13,879 bases of DNA from an uncultured Candidatus Saccharibacteria bacterium (GTDB lineage: Bacteria; Patescibacteriota; Saccharimonadia; Saccharimonadales; Saccharimonadaceae): the NCBI GenBank assembly GCA_937876715.1, contig CALEGA010000077.1, positions 1-13,879 on the forward strand. Reading direction: 5' to 3'. A program made the translations under genes and the position numbers. Numbering within the stretch: the stretch's first letter is position 1; each line of letters starts with the position of its first letter. Positions 7,555-13,657 of this stretch are shown here, one piece after another. The notes under the pieces were generated by a model that saw only the letters and a list, made by a program, of their open reading frames with translations, was not told the DNA's origin and searched no databases.

Positions 7555-8389
7555 TTGGTTCTCCTTTTTTGACGTAAGTCGTGGCTAATTTAGTGAAATC
7601 GACAAGCGGTTCGCGGACCGCAGTGTCGGGGTTGTTGAAGTCATAGAAAAGTTCGGCGAGTTGTTTGGTGTTGAGGCGGACAGCGCGAATGCCGATTTGA
7701 AAGAGACCGCTCGTTACGGTGTCAACGCGGTTGTTGATTTCGGTTGCTGCTTTGTCATAAGTGGTGCGGTCGATGCGGGTGACTGGTTGGACTTTGTTCT
7801 TTTGGAGAACACTGAGAAGGTTTTTGGTTTCGTAAAGCTGTTTTTCGTATTCGGCGGAGGGATAATAAGGAATGATGATGAAGAAAGATTTATCCATAAT
7901 GTTAGCTTCTTGGGAGAGGACGTCGATGAAGTTGATGTAGTCGTCCATTAAGATTCCGAGGAGCATATTGTCATTGTTGCGGCGGATGTCCATAAGGCGA
8001 GTGAGGTAAGGCCCGATGTCAACACGTTGAGAGCGGATGAGGATTTGTGTAGTGAAAGTGAGAGAGTTGAGGAAGTTTTGATAAGAGTATTCGACGCCTT
8101 CGCGTTCGGTTTCCGACATAAGGTCGAAGTTGATGGATTGGCAGGCGACGACGGCACGGAAAGAACCGTCTTTCATAATGACCATACCGTCACGAAGTTC
8201 GGAGACGAGGAGAGTGGTTTGAGTGGATTGAGGATGGTCGGGAGTAGCTTGCGCGGTTGTTTGACGCGCTTGGTTAGAGATGACTTGGTTGTTGACGATT
8301 GGTGCGCCAACGATGGGAGCGGAGTTAGGCAGGGGCTGTCCCGGATAGACGCCGGAGACGGCGGACGCGGTTTTCTGTTGTGGGTTCAT
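7547..8389 (-). CDS. Stand-alone TraC/VirB4 N-terminal-domain protein, T4SS accessory
   Basis: This 280-residue protein has no Walker motifs. After a Pro/Gln/Ala-rich, probably disordered N-terminus (about 1-55), residues 58-180 resemble the N-terminal domain that precedes the motor in Gram-positive TraC/VirB4 proteins. Examples are VSELRDGMVIMKDGSFRAVV, then INFDLMSETEREG, the LNSLTFTTQILIRSQRVDI stretch, and YLTRLMDI. The C-terminal half (about 165-270) is mixed alpha/beta with IIIPYYPS and LAELFYDFNNP. It sits directly upstream of virB4 and overlaps it by eight bases, which suggests that the two proteins bind each other. It may couple VirB4 to the PrgI/VirB3 membrane protein encoded just before it. 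AGGAG (8401-8405) lies 11 bases before the ATG, a slightly long spacing. The TraC-N relation is from pattern recognition, not a search. Confidence 0.75.
   Translation of the reverse strand: MNPQQKTASAVSGVYPGQPLPNSAPIVGAPIVNNQVISNQARQTTAQATPDHPQSTQTTLLVSELRDGMVIMKDGSFRAVVACQSINFDLMSETEREGVEYSYQNFLNSLTFTTQILIRSQRVDIGPYLTRLMDIRRNNDNMLLGILMDDYINFIDVLSQEANIMDKSFFIIIPYYPSAEYEKQLYETKNLLSVLQKNKVQPVTRIDRTTYDKAATEINNRVDTVTSGLFQIGIRAVRLNTKQLAELFYDFNNPDTAVREPLVDFTKLATTYVKKGEPNA
7561..7564 (-). promoter_or_regulatory. Shine-Dalgarno GGAG for virB4
   Basis: GGAG on the minus strand lies six bases before the ATG at 7554, within the 3' end of the preceding gene. It fixes the virB4 start and shows that internal genes of this unit use Shine-Dalgarno initiation. 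Confidence 0.65.
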
Positions 8390-8400
8390 ATGTTTTATCT

Positions 8401-8405
8401 CTCCT
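8401..8405 (-). promoter_or_regulatory. Shine-Dalgarno AGGAG for the TraC-N-like gene
   Basis: AGGAG on the minus strand, within an AAAGAGGAGAG stretch, lies 11 bases before the ATG at 8389 and just past the prgI stop. It supports initiation from a polycistronic message. Confidence 0.5.
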
Positions 8406-8407
8406 CT

Positions 8408-9307
8408 TTAATGTAAACTAATATAAACTTCATCTTTATCAGCTTTTTTATGCTTTTTAGGCTTGTGATGGGCGACTTTGGCGATGGAGGCGACGGTGAG
8501 GTCGTCGCTTTGAGACAATTCGACGAGGCGGTCACGAGGCGGTTCGAATTGAGTTTTGGCGGGATTGTCCGGAAGCTGGTCGGCGGGGATTTGAGCGGCG
8601 TCGGTTGCCTTGGAGTCGGAGATGGCGGGGGTTTGAGTGAGGTTGGCGGCGTTGAATTGAGGACCGGCTGGTTCAGGAGTGGGTTCTGGTTCGGGCTTGA
8701 CGGGGTTGTTGGCAGCGATGGCGGCGCGCATTTGTTGAATAACTTCGGCGCGGTGACGGTCGGCTTCAGAAGACAAGTCAGTGGCGACTTGGGTGGATTG
8801 GTAGTTTTCGAAAATGTCAGGAGCGGCTTCTGCCTCGGCGATAAATTCGTCGCGGACGGGCGAGCTGCTAGGAGCGGTGAAGCCTTCCTTGATGGAGTAG
8901 CCCTCGGAATCAACGACGTTAGCGAGGAAAGAGAGACGGCGACCGGCTTCTTCTTCGGAGATGTCTTTAGTGAGGACTTTTTCGATGGTTTTGGGAGCGG
9001 TGATGGTGATGGTCGATTCACGCTGTCCTGGGAACCAGAAGCGTTTGTTGGGCTTAGTGTAGAAGCTGATTAAAGCGGCGATGTAAGTTTCCATTGGCTG
9101 ATCTTTACGGAGAGGGAGGGCGAGGAGGAGGAGAAAGAGGGCGAACGGGATGGGGATGATGGCGAGGAGCGGGAAGATTTGGAACAGTGCCCAAGCGAGG
9201 GCAATGAGGGCGGCGACGATCAGGAGGTAAATGAACTGACGAAAATTAAACGGACCGAGAAGCTTATCGTCCGCTTCGACATCCTGAGGGACCTTATATT
9301 GCGCCAT
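8408..9307 (-). CDS. PrgI-family (VirB3-like) T4SS inner membrane protein with a long C-terminal tail
   Basis: The N-terminus (MAQYKVPQDVEADDKLLGPF, then NFRQFIYLL) is diagnostic of the PrgI family, the Gram-positive counterpart of VirB3. VirB3-type proteins contact VirB4 and help anchor it at the membrane. Two hydrophobic helices follow (about residues 24-42 and 45-66), then YIAALISFYTKPNKRFWFPG. PrgI proteins are often only about 110-130 residues; this one is 299. The extra ~180 residues are hydrophilic and Ala/Pro/Glu-rich, with a PEPEPTPEPAGP segment near 212 and a very basic HHKPKKHKKADK near the end. It is first in a prgI, TraC-N, virB4 unit. A TGG-TAAAAT motif ends six bases before the ATG with no Shine-Dalgarno, so the message may be leaderless. 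Family assignment is strong; the tail function is unknown. Confidence 0.9.
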   Translation of the reverse strand: MAQYKVPQDVEADDKLLGPFNFRQFIYLLIVAALIALAWALFQIFPLLAIIPIPFALFLLLLALPLRKDQPMETYIAALISFYTKPNKRFWFPGQRESTITITAPKTIEKVLTKDISEEEAGRRLSFLANVVDSEGYSIKEGFTAPSSSPVRDEFIAEAEAAPDIFENYQSTQVATDLSSEADRHRAEVIQQMRAAIAANNPVKPEPEPTPEPAGPQFNAANLTQTPAISDSKATDAAQIPADQLPDNPAKTQFEPPRDRLVELSQSDDLTVASIAKVAHHKPKKHKKADKDEVYISLH

Positions 9308-9313
9308 AGTATA

Positions 9314-9322
9314 ATTTTACCA
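9314..9322 (-). promoter_or_regulatory. Extended -10 promoter (TGG-TAAAAT) before prgI
   Basis: On the minus strand TGGTAAAAT ends six bases before the ATG at 9307. No convincing -35 is seen 16-18 bases further up. The position predicts transcription starting at the ATG itself. It lies in the 58-base gap between the VirB6-like gene and prgI, so the prgI unit can be expressed separately. Confidence 0.45.
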
Positions 9323-9341
9323 CAAACGTCATTTTTAAGGA

Positions 9342-9367
9342 AGCTCGCTTGCGGTCGATAGCTCGCT
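9342..9367. repeat. Short direct repeat, two copies of AGCTCGCT
   Basis: AGCTCGCT occurs at 9342-9349 and again at 9360-9367, the second copy overlapping the stop of the VirB6-like gene. It does not fold into a clear hairpin and is not followed by a T-run in the minus direction, so I do not call it a terminator. It may be chance. Confidence 0.3.
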
Positions 9368-12300
9368 AGAAATTAGAATCGTCGTCGAGGCAGCGGTTGA
9401 CGAAGTCAAGGAGCGCCTCGTTGGACTCGTAAGAGTTGCGTTCGTGGTGGTCGCGGACTTGGTCAACGATCTCGTAGAGACCATAGCGGCTGAGCTCGCT
9501 GATACAATCTTCGTAGAACGCTTCGCCGTCGGGGTTGGCGTAGTAAGCTTGGTTGAGAGCTTCTTTGAGTTGAGCGCGTTCTTCGGCGTCTAAGATAGGA
9601 GCGCGGCTGGAGTCGCCACCAGTTTCGGAAGCGGGTTCGGGCGCTTCTTGCTCTTCTTCCTCTTCTTCGAGAGGACGGTTGCGACGCTCTTCCTCTTCTT
9701 TTTGGCGCTTGCGCTCTTCGCGGTGCTGGCGGCGATGTTCGTTAACGTCGTCACGGTAATCGTCAACGAAGTCTTCGTTGTCGAGACCGAGGAAGTCACG
9801 GACGGAAGCCTTGGTGCCGGCAGTGACGCCAGAGCGGCGAGAAGTCATAACTTGGTCAAGAGTCTTGTTCTTGAAGAGGATGTCCATAAATGCTGCTTTA
9901 GCAAGTTTGTCGCGGAATTTCTTGCGCTTGCTGTTGCGTTTCTTCTTTTCCTCTTTTTCGGCGTCAGAGTCGGTGTCGTTGATTTTTTCATCACCAGTGC
10001 CATACCAATCGGGGATTTCTGAGACTGGGCGGTCTTTAGGATCCATACGCTCAAGGAGTTCCGGAGAGATTTCGGCGATTGGGTCAGGATTGTTTTCGGG
10101 GTCGGCGAGGTGAGCTTTAAGGCGGTCGATATAATCGTTACCGAGAGTGGCGACGATAGGATAGAAGACGTCGGTGCGGAGGGCGAGGATTTGGGACGGA
10201 GTTTGCCACTTGAGGTAGTTTTTAACACGTTCGGTGAAGAAGTCTTGACCGACGCCATAGAATTGGTCGCCAGCCTTTTCCCAACGCTTTTCCCAACCGC
10301 CGTCTTTCCCTTTTTTGAGACCGGTGAGGTCAGCGGCGGCGTTGACGATTTGTTCAGAGCCGGAGGCGTATTTGAGCATAGCGGAAATAAAAGCAGGAGC
10401 GACAGCGGTTTCGATTTGTCCCATCTTTGCTTTGAAAGCTTCGATGGCGGCGGGGTCGGGTTCGCCTTCGGCGTTTTTGTCGATGTAAGCGTTGCGGACG
10501 CGGGTGGCAAGGTTGTCGTAGTAAGTGCGTTCGATTTTGTCGAGCGGAGTACCCTCGAAGAGCTGAGAGAGGGAGAGCTTAGACTTGCCGGAGTTCGGGA
10601 CGAGGTTGCCGTTTTCGTCGTATTCGTCGTAAACGCCAGTGATGTATTCGTTGAGAGTTAAGATGTCGTTCTTGCGTTTGCCGCGAGATTGGCCCTCGTT
10701 ATACACGCGTGCTGTTTCGAGGTTAATGTATTTACCAAAGCGGCGGAGGAAGACGTCAGAGTCCTTAGCGGTGAACATACAGAAGTTAGCGAGAGATTGA
10801 GAAGCGTGAGTGCCAAGGCGAATTTGTTTAGTAGCGAGCATACGTTCAACAACGTCAGTGACGAGGTCAGTATCGCCACGCATATTGAGAGCAGCCATAC
10901 CAGCGAGAATGGGGTCGATGTCTTTCGTGATGTGGTTAGTGCCAGTGAGTTGGAAGAGACGATCGTAAAGTTCCTGAGTCGGCGGGAGGTAGCTGAAATA
11001 AGAGCTGAACTTTTTGCCGAGGACTTTGGTTTGGCTGTCGAAGTCGGCAGCGGCGTTGGCGCCGACGAGGTGAGTGCCCATAAGGTCGCCCTCGAGAGTG
11101 GAGCTGATTTGCTTGTAGCGGGCGAGATCTTGGTAATTAACGGAGCGAGCGAGTTCTTCGGCACGCTTAGTGGCGTTAAACTGAGCGTTGCTGTTGGCAT
11201 TGAAGGCGGCGTTGATGCGGTCTTGACGGGATTGGGTGTTGTCGAAGCGGATTTTTTCCGTACGAGCTTGTTCGTAGTAGAGAGAGTCGGCGGCGAGCAT
11301 ATTTGCCGTGTCGATAGCTTCGAGCTGCTTTTTATCCTTTTTGTCCTTAGCGTAGTTGCCGAGACCTTTTTCGACATCGTTAGAGTTTTTGAGGATGCGT
11401 TCGTTGTAATTAGCCTTGCTAGCTTCAAGGGCGGCGAGTCGGCGACCGCGCTTAGTGATTTTACCGGTGAGAGGGTCACGAAGTTCAGAGGCGTAGGCGG
11501 CGCCGCGGAGTTTAGCCATATCGAGGTATTTTTGGGTATCGGTGGCGGTGCGGATGTGGCGGTCTTGGAGTTGTTGACCGAATTTACGACCGTATTGCCA
11601 GTTGCGCGGTTTGGCACCGAGGTATTGAGCGCGACGGAGAGCGGCGCTTTCGGCAGCGAGGGAGCGAGCAGCGCCGACGGGTTTTTGAGCGAATTTGTTG
11701 ACGGCGGAGCTGATTTGTCCCGGGAGAGTGCCAGACATTTTGAGGAGAGACCACGCGGCGAAGAGAGGGATGACTTTGACGGCGATACCGAGGACGAGGG
11801 CGAAGCCGTCTTCGGCAGCGGCGATGATAGTCCAGCCGACGAGGGAGCTGGCGCCGAAGAGGACGGCGAAGCTCGGGTAGAAAATCAACATTTGAGTAAG
11901 GGATTTTTTCCATTTGTTGAACCAACTTTCGGTGTTAGGTAGGAGCATACAGACGAAAGCGAGAGGGCTAATCATAATCAAGATATAGACGAGGGCTTGG
12001 CGGAGGGCGACGGTGAGGTAGGCGATGCCGACGGCAACGACGGCACCGAGGAGGACGGGAATGAGGGAGACGAAGAGAGCGCCGAGACCGCCAGTGGCGC
12101 CGACGGCGAGACCGGCAAGGAGAGTGCCGCCAGTGAGACCGGCGAGAATGTTGCCGAAGTCAACGGTGGTGCCTTCGCCTGCGCCGGCAATGATGCCGGT
12201 GGGGGTGATGTTTTGTTCGACGTTAGTGAAGATTTCTTTGAGGCTGGCGCCAGCTATGTTGCTGACGTCAACTAATGCCGCGCAGATGATGTAGCTGAGG

Positions 12301-12794
12301 TTGATTAAGATTGCCGAGACGATGATTTTAGGGAGGAGTTTTTTGATGCCGTAGTTGCTGATGCCGACGCCGGTGACTTGGGAGTAGATGATGATGAGGA
12401 AGAAGATGACGAAGACGACGTTGGTGAAGTCGCGGAAGATAGACCAGATTTGGTGGTAGGGCGAGTCGGAGTCGGAGGTGAGAGGTTTGATGACGAGGTA
12501 TTGCTGGATGATGTCGTAGAGTCCGTCGGTGATGCGGGCGAGGAAGCCGGTGGTTGGGCAGACGAGCCAGCCGAGAGAGCCGGATTCGTCGTAACAAGTG
12601 TTGGCGGATTCTTCCTCTTTTTTCTCATCTTTGTTTTCTTCAGTTTGCGTTTGTTCTTGAGATGTGGTTTGATTTTGATTTGTTTCTGGCTCCGCGAAAA
12701 CAGGGGTAGAAAGGATGTTTAAACTGAAGAAGAACGCGAAAAAGATTGCGCCCAAGGAGAAGATTATGCTTTTTATTTTATTTAACACACTCAT
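9366..12794 (-). CDS. VirB6/TrbL-like polytopic T4SS membrane protein with very large C-terminal domain
   Basis: VirB6-type proteins form the membrane channel part of T4SSs. I place the start at 12794, giving 1142 residues (MSVLNKIKSI...). The earlier in-frame ATG at 12842 lies inside the -35 box of a perfect promoter and could not be in its message. A signal peptide ends near residue 34 (VFA), then an acidic Gln/Glu/Lys linker. Several membrane helices follow between about 120 and 350, including FTNVVFVIFFLIIIYSQVTG, an IIVSAILINLSYIICAAL helix, a Gly/Ala/Leu-rich region, and LVYILIMISPLAFVCMLLP, which is typical of VirB6-like proteins. The remaining ~780 residues are hydrophilic and largely helical, with a Glu/Arg coiled-coil-like stretch (HRREERKRQ... 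EEEEEE) and an acidic end. The C-terminal part is not a family I recognise. Cys67 and Cys79 could pair outside the membrane. The stop is TAG. Confidence 0.85.
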   Translation of the reverse strand: MSVLNKIKSIIFSLGAIFFAFFFSLNILSTPVFAEPETNQNQTTSQEQTQTEENKDEKKEEESANTCYDESGSLGWLVCPTTGFLARITDGLYDIIQQYLVIKPLTSDSDSPYHQIWSIFRDFTNVVFVIFFLIIIYSQVTGVGISNYGIKKLLPKIIVSAILINLSYIICAALVDVSNIAGASLKEIFTNVEQNITPTGIIAGAGEGTTVDFGNILAGLTGGTLLAGLAVGATGGLGALFVSLIPVLLGAVVAVGIAYLTVALRQALVYILIMISPLAFVCMLLPNTESWFNKWKKSLTQMLIFYPSFAVLFGASSLVGWTIIAAAEDGFALVLGIAVKVIPLFAAWSLLKMSGTLPGQISSAVNKFAQKPVGAARSLAAESAALRRAQYLGAKPRNWQYGRKFGQQLQDRHIRTATDTQKYLDMAKLRGAAYASELRDPLTGKITKRGRRLAALEASKANYNERILKNSNDVEKGLGNYAKDKKDKKQLEAIDTANMLAADSLYYEQARTEKIRFDNTQSRQDRINAAFNANSNAQFNATKRAEELARSVNYQDLARYKQISSTLEGDLMGTHLVGANAAADFDSQTKVLGKKFSSYFSYLPPTQELYDRLFQLTGTNHITKDIDPILAGMAALNMRGDTDLVTDVVERMLATKQIRLGTHASQSLANFCMFTAKDSDVFLRRFGKYINLETARVYNEGQSRGKRKNDILTLNEYITGVYDEYDENGNLVPNSGKSKLSLSQLFEGTPLDKIERTYYDNLATRVRNAYIDKNAEGEPDPAAIEAFKAKMGQIETAVAPAFISAMLKYASGSEQIVNAAADLTGLKKGKDGGWEKRWEKAGDQFYGVGQDFFTERVKNYLKWQTPSQILALRTDVFYPIVATLGNDYIDRLKAHLADPENNPDPIAEISPELLERMDPKDRPVSEIPDWYGTGDEKINDTDSDAEKEEKKKRNSKRKKFRDKLAKAAFMDILFKNKTLDQVMTSRRSGVTAGTKASVRDFLGLDNEDFVDDYRDDVNEHRRQHREERKRQKEEEERRNRPLEEEEEEQEAPEPASETGGDSSRAPILDAEERAQLKEALNQAYYANPDGEAFYEDCISELSRYGLYEIVDQVRDHHERNSYESNEALLDFVNRCLDDDSNF

Positions 12795-12813
12795 AGAGGT
12801 ATTTATCTGTAAA

Positions 12814-12842
12814 ATTATAGCACTGTTAGGCGTTTTTGTCAA
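12814..12842 (-). promoter_or_regulatory. Consensus sigma70-type promoter of the VirB6-like gene
   Basis: On the minus strand TTGACA (12842-12837), a 17-base spacer, and TATAAT (12819-12814) match consensus at all 12 positions, with an added TGC extended -10. The start of transcription should fall near 12807, about 12 bases before the ATG at 12794; no Shine-Dalgarno is present. The -35 box overlaps the -35 of the divergent promoter by five bases. Confidence 0.85.
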
Positions 12843-12865
12843 TCTGTTTTATAGTGTGATATAAT
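12836..12865 (+). promoter_or_regulatory. Promoter of the pilin genes, back to back with the VirB6 promoter
   Basis: TTGTCA (12836-12841), an 18-base spacer and TATAAT (12860-12865) preceded by TGA form a strong extended -10 promoter. The ATG at 12872 is only six bases past the -10, so transcription should start at or next to it, giving a leaderless message. Its -35 occupies almost the same bases as that of the minus-strand promoter, so two polymerases could not bind together. Confidence 0.8.
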
Positions 12866-12871
12866 GAGGCT

Positions 12872-13294
12872 ATGAGAAAGAAAATTTTTGCTTTTATTGC
12901 GGGGATATTGATGATGACAGCGGCGGCAGCGCCGGTGGCGGCGTTTGCGGACAGCTGCGGGAGTATGAAGTTTTTTGGGCTTGACCCGTGGTATTCGGCG
13001 TTGACCTGTACGAATGGCGAGATTGACCAGAGCAACTTTGAGTCGGATAATATGGCGACGACGGGGATGAGGATTATTGGGGTGGTGGTGAAAGATCTGT
13101 TGTTCTTTGCGGGGATTGGTGCGGTGGTGCTGGTGATTTATGGTGGGTTTTTGTTTATAACGAGTCAGGGGAATCCTGGTGCGGTGGAGAAAGCGAAGAA
13201 GACGATTACGAACGCGCTGATTGGGCTGGGGATTGCCATTCTTGCCTATGCGATTGCGACGTTCGTGCTGAGGTTGACAGGAGCTTGGAGCTAA
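12872..13294 (+). CDS. VirB2-like pilin/T4SS small membrane protein, copy 1
   Basis: The 140-residue protein has a signal peptide (about 1-26, ending AAFA), a short extracytoplasmic segment with two cysteines (29 and 46) that may pair, and two membrane helices (about 67-96 and 112-135). The link between the helices, QGNPGAVEKAKKTITNALIG, is closely matched in the next gene (AGDAGAVAKAKKTLTFAIIG). Two helices joined by a short basic loop is the VirB2/TrbC pilin plan. VirB2 subunits build the T4SS pilus or line its channel. The start lies six bases after a -10 box with no usable Shine-Dalgarno, predicting leaderless translation. The stop TAA is one base before the next ATG. The pilin class is inferred from topology, loop similarity and context. 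Confidence 0.8.
   Translation: MRKKIFAFIAGILMMTAAAAPVAAFADSCGSMKFFGLDPWYSALTCTNGEIDQSNFESDNMATTGMRIIGVVVKDLLFFAGIGAVVLVIYGGFLFITSQGNPGAVEKAKKTITNALIGLGIAILAYAIATFVLRLTGAWS
13287..13290 (+). promoter_or_regulatory. Shine-Dalgarno GGAG for pilin copy 2
   Basis: GGAG lies five bases before the ATG at 13296 and within the last codons of copy 1. Together with the TAAGATG junction it supports coupled translation and this start. Confidence 0.6.
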
Positions 13295-13295
13295 G

Positions 13296-13595
13296 ATGAA
13301 GTGGCTGACGATTTTGGCGGAAATTCCGGACGATATTAAAAATAAAATTCATCAGTTACCTGACCCTGGGAATACGGATGCGGCGCAAGAGAACATCATC
13401 AATTATCTTTTGTATGGTGTGGGGTTAGTGGCGGTGGTGATGATAATTGTGGCGGGGATTCAGATGACGACAAGTGCGGGGGACGCAGGAGCGGTGGCGA
13501 AAGCGAAGAAAACGCTGACGTTCGCGATTATCGGTCTTGTTGTGGCGTTACTAGCCTATGCGATCGTCAACTTTGTGATTGGGAAAGTTGCTTAA
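13296..13595 (+). CDS. VirB2-like small membrane protein, copy 2 (no signal peptide)
   Basis: The 99-residue protein is a paralogue of copy 1. It starts with a short amphipathic, charged stretch (IPDDIKNKIHQLPDPG) instead of a cleavable signal. Two membrane helices follow (about 34-57 and 73-95), with the shared loop AGDAGAVAKAKKT at about 61-73. The ENIINYLLYGVGL stretch before helix 1 resembles TVINVILYVVG in copy 3. It begins one base after the copy 1 stop, so the two are one transcription unit. Without a signal peptide it may insert directly and serve as a minor or channel subunit; this is inference. Confidence 0.78.
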   Translation: MKWLTILAEIPDDIKNKIHQLPDPGNTDAAQENIINYLLYGVGLVAVVMIIVAGIQMTTSAGDAGAVAKAKKTLTFAIIGLVVALLAYAIVNFVIGKVA

Positions 13596-13601
13596 AATTT
13601 C

Positions 13602-13630
13602 TTTACATTGCGCTTAAAGTTTGATATTAT
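13602..13630 (+). promoter_or_regulatory. Promoter of pilin copy 3
   Basis: TTTACA (13602-13607), a 17-base spacer and TATTAT (13625-13630), preceded by TGA as an extended -10, stand in the 62-base gap after copy 2. The predicted start near 13637 gives a leader of about 20 bases that includes a Shine-Dalgarno, unlike the leaderless copy 1. Confidence 0.65.
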
Positions 13631-13647
13631 AAGCTTAAGTTAAAAGA

Positions 13648-13652
13648 AAGGA
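13648..13652 (+). promoter_or_regulatory. Shine-Dalgarno AAGGA for pilin copy 3
   Basis: AAGGA lies five bases before the ATG at 13658 in an A-rich leader, a standard strong initiation site that supports this start. Confidence 0.6.
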
Positions 13653-13657
13653 ATTAA

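Noticed and set aside
8450..9073. Plus-strand frame of about 207 codons opposite prgI
   Set aside because: It is the antisense shadow of the PrgI tail, Gly/Val-rich, with no plausible initiation site or homology.
9308..9365. Terminator after the VirB6-like gene
   Set aside because: The AGCTCGCT copies are direct, not inverted, and no stem of useful length followed by a U-run could be drawn in the minus direction.
10689..11942. Long plus-strand frame (about 417 codons) opposite the VirB6-like gene
   Set aside because: Its product is low-complexity Val/Glu/Gly/Phe-rich with no recognisable motif, and the opposite strand encodes a clear membrane protein. Strong strand skew produces such open antisense frames across the window.
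12795..12842. Upstream ATG at 12842 as the start of the VirB6-like gene
   Set aside because: It falls inside the -35 box and upstream of the predicted start of transcription; the ATG at 12794 gives a proper signal peptide directly.
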